Positions 6,111-15,074 of a stretch of 46,265 bases of DNA are shown piece by piece. Location: contig NZ_JAHKJW010000050.1 of NCBI RefSeq assembly GCF_019710745.1, positions 13,233-59,497 of the forward strand, given 5' to 3'. How positions within the stretch are numbered: position 1 is the stretch's first letter; the number at the start of each line of letters is the position of its first letter. Source of the stretch: Streptomyces beigongshangae. Its GTDB lineage: Bacteria > Actinomycetota > Actinomycetes > Streptomycetales > Streptomycetaceae. The notes beneath the pieces are model-generated. The model did not search any database, was not told the origin of the DNA, and saw only the letters and a list, made by a program, of their open reading frames with translations. The translations under genes were made by a program, and so were the position numbers.

Positions 6111-8933
6111 ATGGATCCCGCACTCATCGGCACACGCCTGGCTTCGAGCGTGGTTGCTCCGTTGGTGAAGAAACTGCTCGTGAGAGAGGGACCGGGCGCC
6201 GGGCTGGTCGACAGGCCGGTGCGGCTGTCGGCCCTCGTCTCCTTCCGCGGCGAGAAGCGGACCCTGACCGAGAAGGACGTGTGGAAGCTCGCGGCCCACC
6301 TGGTCCGGGAGGCGGTCGAGTCGCCGGGGGAGGCGCCCTTCCCCGAGGACGAGCGGACGGCGGTCACGGACGCGCTGACGGCCAGGCTGCTCGTACTGGG
6401 CGAGCTGGACATGGATGACGTGCAGGCGGTACGGCTCGGCCACCGGGAGCTGGCCCGGCAGCTTCACCACCGGGCCCCCACCCGCGATCTGTCCGCCGAC
6501 GCCTCGCTGTTCCTGGACTCCCTCACCGAATGGGCCTGCCTCCACGTCGTCGACTTCTTCACCCGGCGCTCGGCCTTCGTGGCCCGCACGCTGGTGGAGC
6601 AGAGCCGCGACCAGGCCGGGCTCATCGCCAGACTGGACGAGCTGATCACCCGGAATCCACGGCCGGACGTCCGGGACGCCGCCTTCGAGCGGCGCTTCCT
6701 CCCGTACATCACCAGGAAGTACGGCCGCCTGCAGATCTACGGCATCGATCTGGTCGACTCACCGGGAAGATGGCCGCTGGACGTGGCGTACCTGCGTCTG
6801 GAGGCCACGTCACCCGTGGACGCCTACGAGGCGTTCCTGCGCCGGAACCCCCGGTCCCGGCCCGTCGACGAGACCCTCGCCGACCACGACCGCGTCCTGC
6901 TGCGCGGCGAGGCGGGATCCGGCAAGACCACGCTCATCCAGCGGCTGGCCGTCTCCGCCGCACGCCAGGGCTCCGACGACCGCATGGCGTACCTCGCCGG
7001 CCTGATCCCCTTCGTCCTCCCGCTGCGCAGCCTGACCCGCCACGCCGGCCGCCTTCCCGCCCCCAGGGATTTCCTCGCCGCCGTGGGCGCACCTCTGGCC
7101 GGTGAGGAACCGCCCGGCTGGCAGTCCCGTGTCCTCACGGCCGGACGCGGGCTCCTCCTCGTCGACGGCCTCGACGAGGTTCCCGAGAGCGAGCGGGCAG
7201 AAGCACGCGGCTGGCTCGGCGACCTGGCCCAGGCATACCCGGGCAACCGCTGGCTGGTCACCTCCCGCCCGTCCGCCGTGGCCGAGGAGTGGCTGGCGGC
7301 CGAGGGGTTCGTGGAACTGAGGCTGTCGCCGATGCGCCCCGCGGACGTCCGGTCGTTCGTCGGTCGCTGGCACACGGCCGCACGCACGGGCGTGCCCGAG
7401 GAGGACGAGGCCCTCGCCTCGTACGAGACCCAGCTCCGGCACGCCATCAGGAGCAAGCCCGATCTGGGGCGACTCGCCACCAACCCGCTGATGTGCGGTC
7501 TGATCTGCGCCCTGCACCGGGACCGCCACGGCTTTCTGCCGATCGGCCGCAAGGAGCTGTACCAGGCCGCGCTCAGCATGCTCCTCACCCGTCGTGACCG
7601 CGAGCGCGGGGTGACGGGCACCGAGCTGAGGGAGGAGCCACAGCTTCAGATCCTCCAGCGGCTCGCGTACTGGCTGATCAAGGACGGCCGTACGGAGATG
7701 ACCCGGGATCGGGCGCTCGCCGAGATCGGAAAGGCCCTGCCCGCCCTGCCCGAGGTGACGGCCCTGGGCGAGCCCGGGACCGTCCTCGCCCACCTGCTCG
7801 ATCGCAGTGGCCTGCTGCGCGCCCCGGCCCCCGGGACCATCGACTTCTGCCACCGCACTTTCCAGGACTTCCTGGGGGCACGGGCCCTCCTGGACGAGGG
7901 CACGTTCGGGATGGTCCGCAAGCACGCCGCCGACGACCAGTGGGAGGACGTCATCCGCATGGCGGTGGCGCAGGGGCGTCCGCGCGACCGGGCGGACATC
8001 CTGCGCGAGCTGTTGCGCGAGGGTTCGGCCCGGGCCGTGCTGCTCGCCGCTTCCTGCCTCGAACAGGCCACGGAACTGGACCCGGCCGTACGGGCCGAAA
8101 TCGAGAGCAGCACGTCCGCGCTGCTTCCGCCGCGTACACCCGAAGCGGTGGTCGAACTCACCTCGGTGGGACCGCTCGCCCTCGACTTCCTGCCGCGACC
8201 GGAGGAACTGGCCGGCACGGGGCCCGCCCCGGACAGCGACGAGTACGCCCAGCTGTGCGTCAGGACGGCGTCCCTCATCGGGACCGACGGGGCGATTCCG
8301 TACCTGGCTCGTTTCAGGGACCACCCGTCCGAAGGGGTGCGAGGCCAACTCGCCCTGTTCTGGCACCGGTTCGGCATAGAGGAGTACGGCCGGGAGGTCA
8401 TCGCCCACCTTCCGTACGGCGACCTCTACCTGATAGCCCACTCCGTGGCGGAACTCCGTGCCCTACGGGAACTGGGCGGCCGCCCGTGGATCAGGCTGGT
8501 GGGCGACTTCAAGGCCATGAGCCTTCTCGTCTACCTGGATCCGGGCCAGCTCGTCCGCCTCGACCTGCGCGGTACCGTCGACGACATGTCGGTGCTGGGC
8601 GAGTTCCCGTCCCTGGAGGGCGTCTCGGTCTCCGAGTGTCCTCAGGACGCCTCGTTGGCGGGTCTGCGGAAACTGCGCAAGTTGCACCGGCTGGGGCTGT
8701 CGGCACGGCACGCCTCCGCCGCCGCCCGATCGGGTCTGTGCCTCCCCGGCGTCCGCCGCCTGGACCTCCACGACGTGGAGACCGAAGCCGTGCTGGAGCA
8801 GCTTCCGCAGGCATTCCCCTCGGTCGAGACCCTGTACCTGTCCGCCGGTCCGGGCCGGCGGACGGACCGACGCATGGACCGGACCCGCCTCCGCGCCCTT
8901 TTCCCCCACGCATCGATAAGCGTGACCGAGTGA
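6111..8933 (+). CDS. NACHT-domain STAND NTPase with N-terminal helical and C-terminal repeat domains (candidate antiphage protein)
   Basis: 940 aa. Residues 1-250 are mainly helical, in the position of the NACHT N-terminal helical domains of actinobacterial NACHT proteins. The NTPase follows: Walker A GEAGSGKT at 266-273, Walker B LLLVDGLDE around 348-356, and a sensor-like LVTSRPSA. A winged-helix/helical segment (about 440-620) and helical repeats lead to a leucine-rich-repeat-like end (about 795-925: VRLDLRGTV, VRRLDLHDVE, VETLYLSAG). Bacterial NACHT proteins are known to protect against phages in some clades; this role is inferred for this one. The gene stands alone with no adjacent effector, so any effector would be in its own N-terminus. 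Start ATG 6111 follows a G-rich stretch. Confidence 0.88.
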   Translation: MDPALIGTRLASSVVAPLVKKLLVREGPGAGLVDRPVRLSALVSFRGEKRTLTEKDVWKLAAHLVREAVESPGEAPFPEDERTAVTDALTARLLVLGELDMDDVQAVRLGHRELARQLHHRAPTRDLSADASLFLDSLTEWACLHVVDFFTRRSAFVARTLVEQSRDQAGLIARLDELITRNPRPDVRDAAFERRFLPYITRKYGRLQIYGIDLVDSPGRWPLDVAYLRLEATSPVDAYEAFLRRNPRSRPVDETLADHDRVLLRGEAGSGKTTLIQRLAVSAARQGSDDRMAYLAGLIPFVLPLRSLTRHAGRLPAPRDFLAAVGAPLAGEEPPGWQSRVLTAGRGLLLVDGLDEVPESERAEARGWLGDLAQAYPGNRWLVTSRPSAVAEEWLAAEGFVELRLSPMRPADVRSFVGRWHTAARTGVPEEDEALASYETQLRHAIRSKPDLGRLATNPLMCGLICALHRDRHGFLPIGRKELYQAALSMLLTRRDRERGVTGTELREEPQLQILQRLAYWLIKDGRTEMTRDRALAEIGKALPALPEVTALGEPGTVLAHLLDRSGLLRAPAPGTIDFCHRTFQDFLGARALLDEGTFGMVRKHAADDQWEDVIRMAVAQGRPRDRADILRELLREGSARAVLLAASCLEQATELDPAVRAEIESSTSALLPPRTPEAVVELTSVGPLALDFLPRPEELAGTGPAPDSDEYAQLCVRTASLIGTDGAIPYLARFRDHPSEGVRGQLALFWHRFGIEEYGREVIAHLPYGDLYLIAHSVAELRALRELGGRPWIRLVGDFKAMSLLVYLDPGQLVRLDLRGTVDDMSVLGEFPSLEGVSVSECPQDASLAGLRKLRKLHRLGLSARHASAAARSGLCLPGVRRLDLHDVETEAVLEQLPQAFPSVETLYLSAGPGRRTDRRMDRTRLRALFPHASISVTE

Positions 8934-9039
8934 CCGTTGGCCCGGCGCAGCACCGTGCCGTGTCACCCCGCGGCAGCATCCCGTCCGGGCCGTTCTCCTC
9001 ACGTACTTCGCCGGGCAGGGCACACCGGCCCACGACGGC

Positions 9040-9058
9040 CCGCGGCCTCTGGCCGCGG
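9040..9058 (+). terminator. Hairpin after the NACHT gene
   Basis: A perfect 8-bp stem CCGCGGCC/GGCCGCGG with a 3-base loop lies about 105 bases after the stop codon. Confidence 0.5.
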
Positions 9059-9155
9059 CCGCCCGGCCCGCGCAGCGCTGACACCGAGGTCCGTTCGCCG
9101 CGCGGGCCGCATCCGACGGAAAGCGCCACCGGATTCCTCGTCCTGCCGCGCCGCC

Positions 9156-9210
9156 GGACGGGTAGGGGTGTTCGCGACGGACGGGTAGAGGTGTTCGCGA
9201 CGGACGGGTA
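9156..9210. repeat. 23-bp tandem repeat, 2.4 copies, before an SDR gene
   Basis: The units at 9156-9178 and 9179-9201 differ by one base, followed by a 9-base partial unit. Each contains GTGTTCGCGAC. The array ends 18 bases before the SDR start, within the likely promoter/leader region, so it may be a repeated protein-binding site. Confidence 0.75.
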
Positions 9211-9228
9211 CGCGAGGCAGGAGAGAAC

Positions 9229-9972
9229 ATGACGGTACTCACGGGCAAGGCCGCTGTCGTCACCGGAGGCTCACGGGGGATAGGCCGGGCCGTCGTGCTG
9301 CGACTGGCGCGGGACGGAGCGGCCGTGGTCTTCAACTACGCGCGGAGCCGGGACGCCGCGGACGAGGTCGTACGGCAGGCCGGGAAGGCCGGCGGGACAG
9401 TCGTCGCGGTCCAGCTGGACCTGGCCGAACCCGGCGCGGCCGAGGAGCTGCCGGCCATGGCCGAACACCGGCTCGGCGGCCTGGACATCCTGGTCAACAA
9501 CGCGGCCGTGCACACCGAGGTCGTGCCCATCGCGCAGACGACCGAGGCCGATTTCGACAGGGTGATGGCCGTCAACGCGAAGTCGGTGTTCCTCACCGTG
9601 CGTTACGCCGCACGACACATGCGGGACGGCGGGCGAATCGTGAACATCTCCACCCTCAACACCATTTTCCCCGCCCCCGGCAACGCCGCCTACGCAGCCA
9701 GCAAGGGAGCTCTCGAACAGCTGACCCTGGTGGCCTCACGCGAGCTGGGCGCACGTGGCATCACGGTCAACACCGTCTCGCCCGGTGCCACGGACACCGA
9801 TCTCCTGAACGCGGCCAACGAGCCGGAGAAACTGGCGATGGCCGTCGCCATGACCTCGCTCGGCCGCCTCGGCCGGCCCGAGGACCTGGCGGACGTGGTC
9901 GCCTTCCTCGTGGGACCGGACGGACGATGGCTGACGGGCCAGAACATCCGTGCCAACGGAGGCGTCCTCTAG
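9229..9972 (+). CDS. Short-chain dehydrogenase/reductase (SDR), classical type
   Basis: 247 aa. The nucleotide-binding motif TGGSRGIG is at residues 12-19, NNAA at 90-93, and the catalytic set is Ser141 or Thr142 with Tyr155 and Lys159 (YAASK). The C-terminus GQNIRANGGVL matches 3-oxoacyl-ACP reductase-like SDRs. The R39/R41 region after beta-2 suggests NADP(H) preference, which is an inference. ATG follows AGGAGAG at good spacing. The tandem repeat at 9156-9210 sits immediately upstream. The substrate cannot be told. Confidence 0.92.
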   Translation: MTVLTGKAAVVTGGSRGIGRAVVLRLARDGAAVVFNYARSRDAADEVVRQAGKAGGTVVAVQLDLAEPGAAEELPAMAEHRLGGLDILVNNAAVHTEVVPIAQTTEADFDRVMAVNAKSVFLTVRYAARHMRDGGRIVNISTLNTIFPAPGNAAYAASKGALEQLTLVASRELGARGITVNTVSPGATDTDLLNAANEPEKLAMAVAMTSLGRLGRPEDLADVVAFLVGPDGRWLTGQNIRANGGVL

Positions 9973-10105
9973 CCGATCTCGCGCGACGTTCCGAGGCGGC
10001 TTCCCCGGGCGCGGCTCTCCGGTGGGTTCGGCGTGAACCGCTTTTCGTCAGCGGGCGGCGCCCGTCGGTACGTTGTTCGCGGTGCTCCGGGGTAGCGTCC
10101 TCGGC

Positions 10106-10867
10106 ATGGACTTTCGTATCACCGTCGAGCGCGCTCGACGCCTCAAGCAACTGCACGCCGAATACAAGCCCCTCGTGCTGCCGACCGTCTGGGACGCCTG
10201 GTCCGCACGGACGGCGGCCGACGCCGGGTTCCCCGCACTGACGGTCGGCAGTCATCCGCTGGCCGAGTCCCGGGGGGCCGAGGACCACGAGGGGCAGACC
10301 TTCGAGGAGGTGCTCGCCGCCGTCAGGCCGATCGTCGCGGCGGTCGACGTCCCCGTGTCCGTGGACCTGGAGGCCGGGTACGGACAGAAGCCCGCGGATC
10401 TCATCGCCGGACTCGTGGAGGCCGGCGGCGTCGGTCTCAACATCGAGGACACCGTCCACTCGGACGGCGGACGCGTACGCAGCACGCAGGAGCACGCGAG
10501 CTATGTCGCCGGTCTGCGCGCGGCGGCCGACGACGCGGGGGTCCCGGTCTGGATCAACGGGCGCACCGACCTCTTCGCGCACGCGGAGGACGCCTCCGGC
10601 GTCCTCGACGAGGCGATCGAGCGACTGCGGGCCATGGAGCAGGCCGGAGCCGACAGCGTCTACCCGGTGAGCATCCAGGACGACGACGATCTGCTCGTGG
10701 CGGTGACCGGCGCCGTCGCCGTTCCCGTGAACTCCACCGCCCATCCCGTCAAGCACGACCTTGAGCGCTTCCGCCGTCTTGGCGTCGGCCGGATCACCTA
10801 CGGCCCGCTGCTGCAACTGGCGATGACGGATGCGATGAAGGACACGCTCAAGCCGTGGGCGCCCTGA
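10106..10867 (+). CDS. Isocitrate lyase/PEP mutase superfamily protein
   Basis: 253 aa, TIM-barrel. Diagnostic parts are LPTVWDAWSARTAADAGFPAL, VSVDLEAGYG with the metal-binding acids, GLNIEDTVH and WINGRTDLF. The superfamily cleaves or rearranges C-C and P-C bonds of 2-oxo/hydroxy acids; members of this size and pattern are usually lyases acting on oxaloacetate or 2-methylisocitrate-like substrates. It lacks the full isocitrate lyase size. The ATG at 10106 is chosen over an upstream in-frame start at 10073. No ribosome site is clear; a TAGCGT hexamer 7 bases before the ATG would suit a leaderless transcript. Confidence 0.87.
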   Translation: MDFRITVERARRLKQLHAEYKPLVLPTVWDAWSARTAADAGFPALTVGSHPLAESRGAEDHEGQTFEEVLAAVRPIVAAVDVPVSVDLEAGYGQKPADLIAGLVEAGGVGLNIEDTVHSDGGRVRSTQEHASYVAGLRAAADDAGVPVWINGRTDLFAHAEDASGVLDEAIERLRAMEQAGADSVYPVSIQDDDDLLVAVTGAVAVPVNSTAHPVKHDLERFRRLGVGRITYGPLLQLAMTDAMKDTLKPWAP

Positions 10868-10887
10868 GGCAGCCAGTGGCAGGGCCC

Positions 10888-10920
10888 CCGCTGCCGCTGC
10901 CGCTGCCGCTGCCGCTGCCG
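10888..10920. repeat. CCGCTG hexanucleotide repeat, 5.5 units
   Basis: A short perfect microsatellite lies in the intergenic region just after the stop of the PEP-mutase-like gene. It is probably replication slippage with no function. Confidence 0.8.
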
Positions 10921-10940
10921 ATGACGGCCGGGTGAACGAA

Positions 10941-10968
10941 GCCGCCGCGGCCCACGGGCCGCGGCGGC
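10941..10968. terminator. Bidirectional terminator hairpin
   Basis: The 13-base arms GCCGCCGCGGCCC and GGGCCGCGGCGGC are perfectly complementary around AC. The hairpin lies between the convergent PEP-mutase-like and S1-protease genes. Confidence 0.75.
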
Positions 10969-11048
10969 GCCCCGGTCCGCTGTTCTCGTGCACGCGGGAG
11001 AACGCCCTTGGAGCGGCCGGCAGGCCCTCGACGGGTGCCGGCATCCCC

Positions 11049-11732
11049 TCAGTACACGGTGAGGCCGAAGAGGGAAAGGACCTCCGCGACGGGCTGGTAA
11101 TAGGAGACCCCGCCGGAGGCGCAGTTGCCGCTGGCCCCGACCAGGAAGCCGACGGCCAGGGTGCCGGAGTACGCCGGGGCCCCCGTGTCGCCGGGCTCCG
11201 AGCAGGTGGTGGACCGGATCAGGCCGTGGACGGCGCCCTCGGAGTAGTTGACCGTGGCGTTGACCGCGGTCACCCTCCCGCAGTGGACCCCGCTGGTCCG
11301 CCCGGCGTGGCAGACCGACTGCCCGACGGCCGGACTCGTCACCCCGGTGATGTCCTGGTGGACACCTCCGCCCAGCGCGATGTCACCGGGCAGGTTCAGC
11401 GTGGTCGAGGTGTAGCGGACCACCCCGTAGTCGTCGATCGGGAAGGAGGCGCCGGCGGTGACCCCGACCTGCACGGTCCGGGCGGCGTCGGCGTACCAGG
11501 TGGTGGTGTGGGTGCCCGAGCAGTGGCCGACCATCACGCCGTAGAAGACGCCGTTGCCCCTCGCGTTGAAGCCGACGACGCACCGCGCGCCGGTGGCCGC
11601 GTAGAGCACGGTGCCGCCCCGGATCGTGGTCAGTTGCAGGGCGCTTGCGGACGGAACGGTGCCGAGGAGCAGGCTGACCACGGCCGTCACGGCTGTGGTC
11701 AGCATCGCCAGGCAGGTGTGCACACGTCTCAC
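11049..11732 (-). CDS. Secreted trypsin-fold (S1) protease with Thr in place of the catalytic Ser
   Basis: 227 aa from the GTG at 11732, which has GGGAG 5 bases upstream and gives a proper signal peptide (VRRVHTCLAMLTTAV...SASA). A start at the ATG at 11780 has no ribosome site. The mature part is a short streptogrisin/alpha-lytic-like chymotrypsin fold: His70 in MVGHCSG and Asp100/101 in PIDDYGVV supply two triad members. The nucleophile motif, GDSG in active enzymes, reads EPGDTGAPAYSG, with Thr183 (ACG at 11186-11184). Six Cys could form three disulfides. It may be an inactive binding protein or an unusual Thr protease. There is no long propeptide, unlike streptogrisins. Confidence 0.88.
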   Translation of the reverse strand: MRRVHTCLAMLTTAVTAVVSLLLGTVPSASALQLTTIRGGTVLYAATGARCVVGFNARGNGVFYGVMVGHCSGTHTTTWYADAARTVQVGVTAGASFPIDDYGVVRYTSTTLNLPGDIALGGGVHQDITGVTSPAVGQSVCHAGRTSGVHCGRVTAVNATVNYSEGAVHGLIRSTTCSEPGDTGAPAYSGTLAVGFLVGASGNCASGGVSYYQPVAEVLSLFGLTVY

Positions 11733-11987
11733 GGCCACTCCCGGGGGTGTCGGTGGTCCGGTACCGGACAGTGCCTTCATGGTGGGGGTACGGCGGGCGC
11801 GGCGACAGACGTACTCAGGCCGTCCCCTCCCGCAGCCCGCCGGGCCGAGACACTCGACCGGCTCGAACAGGCCCGCCCCGCCTCCGACCCGGCACGCCTG
11901 CACCACATCGAACAACGGCCGCGCCGGACACCGGCCCCGCAACAGGCGAGTGTCCGTCTGGAACCAGGCCCGGCCGCCTCCTTCCGG

Positions 11988-14297
11988 TCAGCGGTCCCGG
12001 CCGAAGACCTTCTTCGCGCTGCCCAGGTCGAGGAAGACCGTTTCCCCGGTGGCGTCGTCCAGGGCGTCGTTGTCGGTGACGGCGTAGACCTCGCCGTTCC
12101 CGCCCACGGTCAGTCCTTCGAGCTTCTCCTGCGTCCAGCCGTTGCCGGCCTTCAGCGCCGGGAGGACGTCGAGGGCGAGGGACTTGCGCAGGACCGGCAG
12201 TTCGCCCTCAGGGGCGGCGCCGGCGGGCAGGCCGACCGTGTGGACGCGCTTGACCCGGGCGGCCGGGCCGTTCAGCTTGTCGCGCTCGACGAGGGCGAGC
12301 TTGTCGCCGACGACGGTGATCTCGGAGAGGCCGATCCAGTCGCCGTCCGCGGTGGTCGTGGCGAGCCGGTAGCCGTACCAGCTCCAGGTGCCGGCCCGGG
12401 TGTCGTAACGGCCGACACGGGCGATGCCCTCCGGGTCACCGGCGACCTCGCGCTGGAGCACGGTCCACAGGATCTCGTGGCCCTTGCGGTCGGTGGTGGC
12501 GGTGACGCCCTCGAAGCCCTGCTTGCCCAGGCCCGCGGCGACGCCGGCCGGCAGGGACACCGTCTGCTTCGTCACGCCGTCGCGGTCGAGGCGGACCAGC
12601 TTGTTCTCCGTGCCCTTCGTACCCTCCACGGCCAGCCAGTAGCCGCCCCGGGGCCGGGCGTGCACACCCTCGGCGTCGTAGTCGGCGGGCCTGCCCTCGG
12701 CGTCCTTCACGGTCAGCGCCCCGGTGATGACCGCGGGCCGGCGCGAGGTGTCGATGGTGAGGATGCGGGTGGTGGCGTACGCCGCGTCCGTCACCGAGTA
12801 CAGCTTGCGCGGGTCGCCCGGTACGGCGGACAGCGCGCCGAGCGCGCCCCAGCCGATGGGGGCGCCGTCGGAGCCGTCGGCGGAGACGATGCCCGGCGTG
12901 GCCGGTGTGCCCTTGCCCAGCTCGAACAGGCTCACCGACGCCCGGACGCCCGCTTCGGCGTCGTCCGTCTCGCTGGAGACCGCGAACAGGCCGCGCGAGG
13001 GGATGGGCAGCAGGCCTTCGGGGCCGTTGGTGGTGAGCAGGATCTGCCGGAAGACCGGCTTCGCCGGGTCGCTCATGTCGTACACGGCGACGAAGTTGCC
13101 GCGCTCGGAGCCGACGAAGGCGTGGCGGACGCCGTTGTAGGTGCCGACGGCGAGGCCCTCGGGCTCGGTGCCCTTCTTCTCCGAGCGGCTCTCGGTGTGC
13201 AGGCCGTGGCGGACGGCGAGGCGCTCGAAGCTGTTGCCCGCGTCCCAGACGACCTTGCCCGTGCGGCTGTCGAAGACCGTCCAGCCGCGGCTGCCGCCCT
13301 TCCAGTCGCCCTCGTTGGCGGTCGCCAGGTAGCGGTCGTCGATCCAGCCGACGGCGTCGGGCTCGCGCGGCACGTCGGTGATCGAGCCGCTCTGGTCGAT
13401 GACGCCGTCCTCGACGGTGTCGATGCCGTGCACCGTGGCCGTACCGGCGCTGAACGCCTTGGTGACACGGCCGCTCCTGAGATCGACGATGAGGAGGCCG
13501 TTGTTCTCCTGGAGCGTCACGACGAGCTGTCCCCGGCCGTTGACGGAGACGTACTCCGGCTCGGGATCGGTCGGCTCGGTGATCCCGGCGTCCTCCAGCA
13601 GGGGCAGCGCCGAGCCGTCCGCCTTCGTCAGAGCCACCTTGCGGACGCCCCACCCGGCGGGTGAGGAACCCTTCAGGTCGAGGATCTGCACGAATCCGGC
13701 CGGGGCCTGCGGCAGGTCGCCCTCCTCGGCGCCCGCCGGGGTGGCCTCCTCGTCCCGCTCGTTCTCGATGGCGACGGCGGCGTACCGCTTGTCCTTGCTC
13801 AGCGTGATGGAGTCGGGCTGCCCGCCCAGGTCGTGGCTGGCCACGCGCTCGCGGGTACGCAGCGAGATGACGTCCACCCGGCCGGAGGGGGCGCTGTAGG
13901 AGGCGCTGGTGTTCACCACGACCAGCACGTACTGACCGACGACGGTGACGGAGGTCGGCTCGTCCTCGGCGTCGCCGAGCTCGGTCAGCGACAGGGTGCC
14001 GAGGCCGCGCGGCCGGTCGGGGTCGCCGATGTCGAGGAAGCCGATGCGCTTGCCGGCGGCGTCGGTGTGGACGAGCGTCCTGCCGTCCTCGCTGGTCGCG
14101 GATATCTCGGCGACGGTCTCGGTGGCGGGGTCCTCACCGGCCGGACGGTTCTGGAAGACGGGGTAGGTGGCGGTGCGCTGGAAGGCCACCGGTTGGTGCC
14201 GCGCCCCCTGGCCCGCGTCGGCCGTGCCCGCGGTGGCCAGGGTGCCGGCGGCGACGGCCAGGGCCGCGAGCGCGGCGCCGGTCTTCTTCGGTGTCAT
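11988..14297 (-). CDS. Secreted esterase-like activity of phytase family protein with N-terminal beta-propeller
   Basis: 769 aa. A Sec signal peptide (ALAALAVAAGTLATAGTADA) leads to an extracellular protein. Residues about 40-420 look like a YncE/choice-of-anchor-type propeller (TSVTVVGQYVLVVVNTSASYS, GQPDSITLSKDKRYAAVAIENERDE, AVGWIDDRYLATANEGDWKGG). About 430-769 match the esterase-like phytase domain (YDAEGVHARPRGGYWLAVEG, GFEGVTATTDRKGHEILWTVLQRE, LEGLTVGGNGEVYAVTDNDALDD). Proposed activity is phosphoester hydrolysis with bound calcium, an inference from the family. Start 14297 is preceded by GGAGAG; an upstream in-frame start at 14330 would spoil the signal peptide. Confidence 0.87.
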   Translation of the reverse strand: MTPKKTGAALAALAVAAGTLATAGTADAGQGARHQPVAFQRTATYPVFQNRPAGEDPATETVAEISATSEDGRTLVHTDAAGKRIGFLDIGDPDRPRGLGTLSLTELGDAEDEPTSVTVVGQYVLVVVNTSASYSAPSGRVDVISLRTRERVASHDLGGQPDSITLSKDKRYAAVAIENERDEEATPAGAEEGDLPQAPAGFVQILDLKGSSPAGWGVRKVALTKADGSALPLLEDAGITEPTDPEPEYVSVNGRGQLVVTLQENNGLLIVDLRSGRVTKAFSAGTATVHGIDTVEDGVIDQSGSITDVPREPDAVGWIDDRYLATANEGDWKGGSRGWTVFDSRTGKVVWDAGNSFERLAVRHGLHTESRSEKKGTEPEGLAVGTYNGVRHAFVGSERGNFVAVYDMSDPAKPVFRQILLTTNGPEGLLPIPSRGLFAVSSETDDAEAGVRASVSLFELGKGTPATPGIVSADGSDGAPIGWGALGALSAVPGDPRKLYSVTDAAYATTRILTIDTSRRPAVITGALTVKDAEGRPADYDAEGVHARPRGGYWLAVEGTKGTENKLVRLDRDGVTKQTVSLPAGVAAGLGKQGFEGVTATTDRKGHEILWTVLQREVAGDPEGIARVGRYDTRAGTWSWYGYRLATTTADGDWIGLSEITVVGDKLALVERDKLNGPAARVKRVHTVGLPAGAAPEGELPVLRKSLALDVLPALKAGNGWTQEKLEGLTVGGNGEVYAVTDNDALDDATGETVFLDLGSAKKVFGRDR

Positions 14298-14313
14298 GGA
14301 CTCTCCGCTTTTT

Positions 14314-14326
14314 ACGGTTTTACCGT
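14314..14326. promoter_or_regulatory. Small inverted repeat in the phytase-like promoter
   Basis: ACGGT and ACCGT are separated by TTT, 17-29 bases upstream of the ATG at 14297, in one of the few A/T-rich spots of the window. It could be an operator or part of the promoter. Confidence 0.4.
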
Positions 14327-14561
14327 TCAATTACTGTTTGCGGCCGGATCGTCGCACCCGTGGACCAGCGGTGACGGAAGGGCGGGTGAACAGCCGGGGA
14401 AGACCAGGCGTGCGGGACGGGAGCGCGAGGCGGACCGGCGACCGGCCGCGGTCCGTCCCTTGAGGGGTACAGCCCCGACGCCTCGGCGCCCGGACCCCCG
14501 GCGACCCGGCGGCCCTGCGCCGTCTTGACGTCCTGCTGCTGCGCCTGGGCGGCGAACAGAA

Positions 14562-14605
14562 GCCGGGCACGGCACCGGGAGGCGGGCCCCGGTGCCGTGC
14601 CCGGC
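14562..14605 (-). terminator. Strong terminator hairpin after the YeeE remnant
   Basis: A perfect 17-bp GC stem (14562-14578 with 14589-14605) and 10-base loop lie 23 bases after the remnant's stop. The 235 bases from here to 14330 hold no gene I can recognise. Confidence 0.75.
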
Positions 14606-14627
14606 CTGTGGACAGGTGCGGGTCCGC

Positions 14628-15060
14628 TCAGCGGACGCCGTCGCCCGGCTCGGGGTTGCCCAGGCCGAACAGCGGGCGCAGCTTGAGCCCGATCCAGGTA
14701 CCGCCCAGGGGGGAACGCGCCCCACAGCCAACCGCCGAGGCTGCCCGAGGCGATGCCCGCCAGGTAGCCGCCGATGTTGCAGCCGCCGGCCGGGCGCCGA
14801 TACCCATCAGTACACCGCCGAGCACCGCCGCGAGGGCCGTGCGCCACGGAATGCCCTTGTGCAGGGGGCCAGACCCCGCCGAGCGGCGCCGCGACCGCCG
14901 CGCCGATCATGATGCCGATGGCGGTGAGGCTGTTCTTGTCGGCGAGGACCGGGCCCGCCAGCGTCTCGGCGTTGCCGGGCTGCTGCCACCACGCCCAGGT
15001 CTCCGGACGGCCGCCGAAGGCGCCCCGCTCCGTGACGGATCTCGTCCACGTCCTGGAACA
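14628..15060 (-). pseudogene. YeeE/YedE sulfur-transporter remnant with several frameshifts
   Basis: Pieces in alternating frames line up with the C-terminal half of YeeE/YedE membrane proteins, which import thiosulfate or related sulfur species: NSLTAIGIMIGAAVAAPL, then IPWRTALAAVLGGVLMGIGAR, then GGCNIGGYLAGIASGSLGGW with the conserved Cys, then TWIGLKLRPLFGLGNPEPGD before the stop at 14628. At least three frame changes are needed, and a further one near FGGRPETWAWW. The N-terminal half is missing. The order and completeness of the conserved motifs point to recent decay. Confidence 0.8.
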
Positions 15061-15074
15061 CCTGCGTACAGGAC

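Noticed and set aside
6810..8441. 543-codon minus-strand frame
   Set aside because: Antisense shadow of the NACHT gene.
10888..10920. CCGCTG repeats as a possible phase-variable element
   Set aside because: They lie outside any coding region and after a stop codon, so a change in number would not switch a gene.
10932..13664. 910-codon plus-strand open frame
   Set aside because: It is antisense to the S1 protease and phytase-like genes; composition is Gly/Val/Asp/Arg-rich with no motifs. A high-GC shadow.
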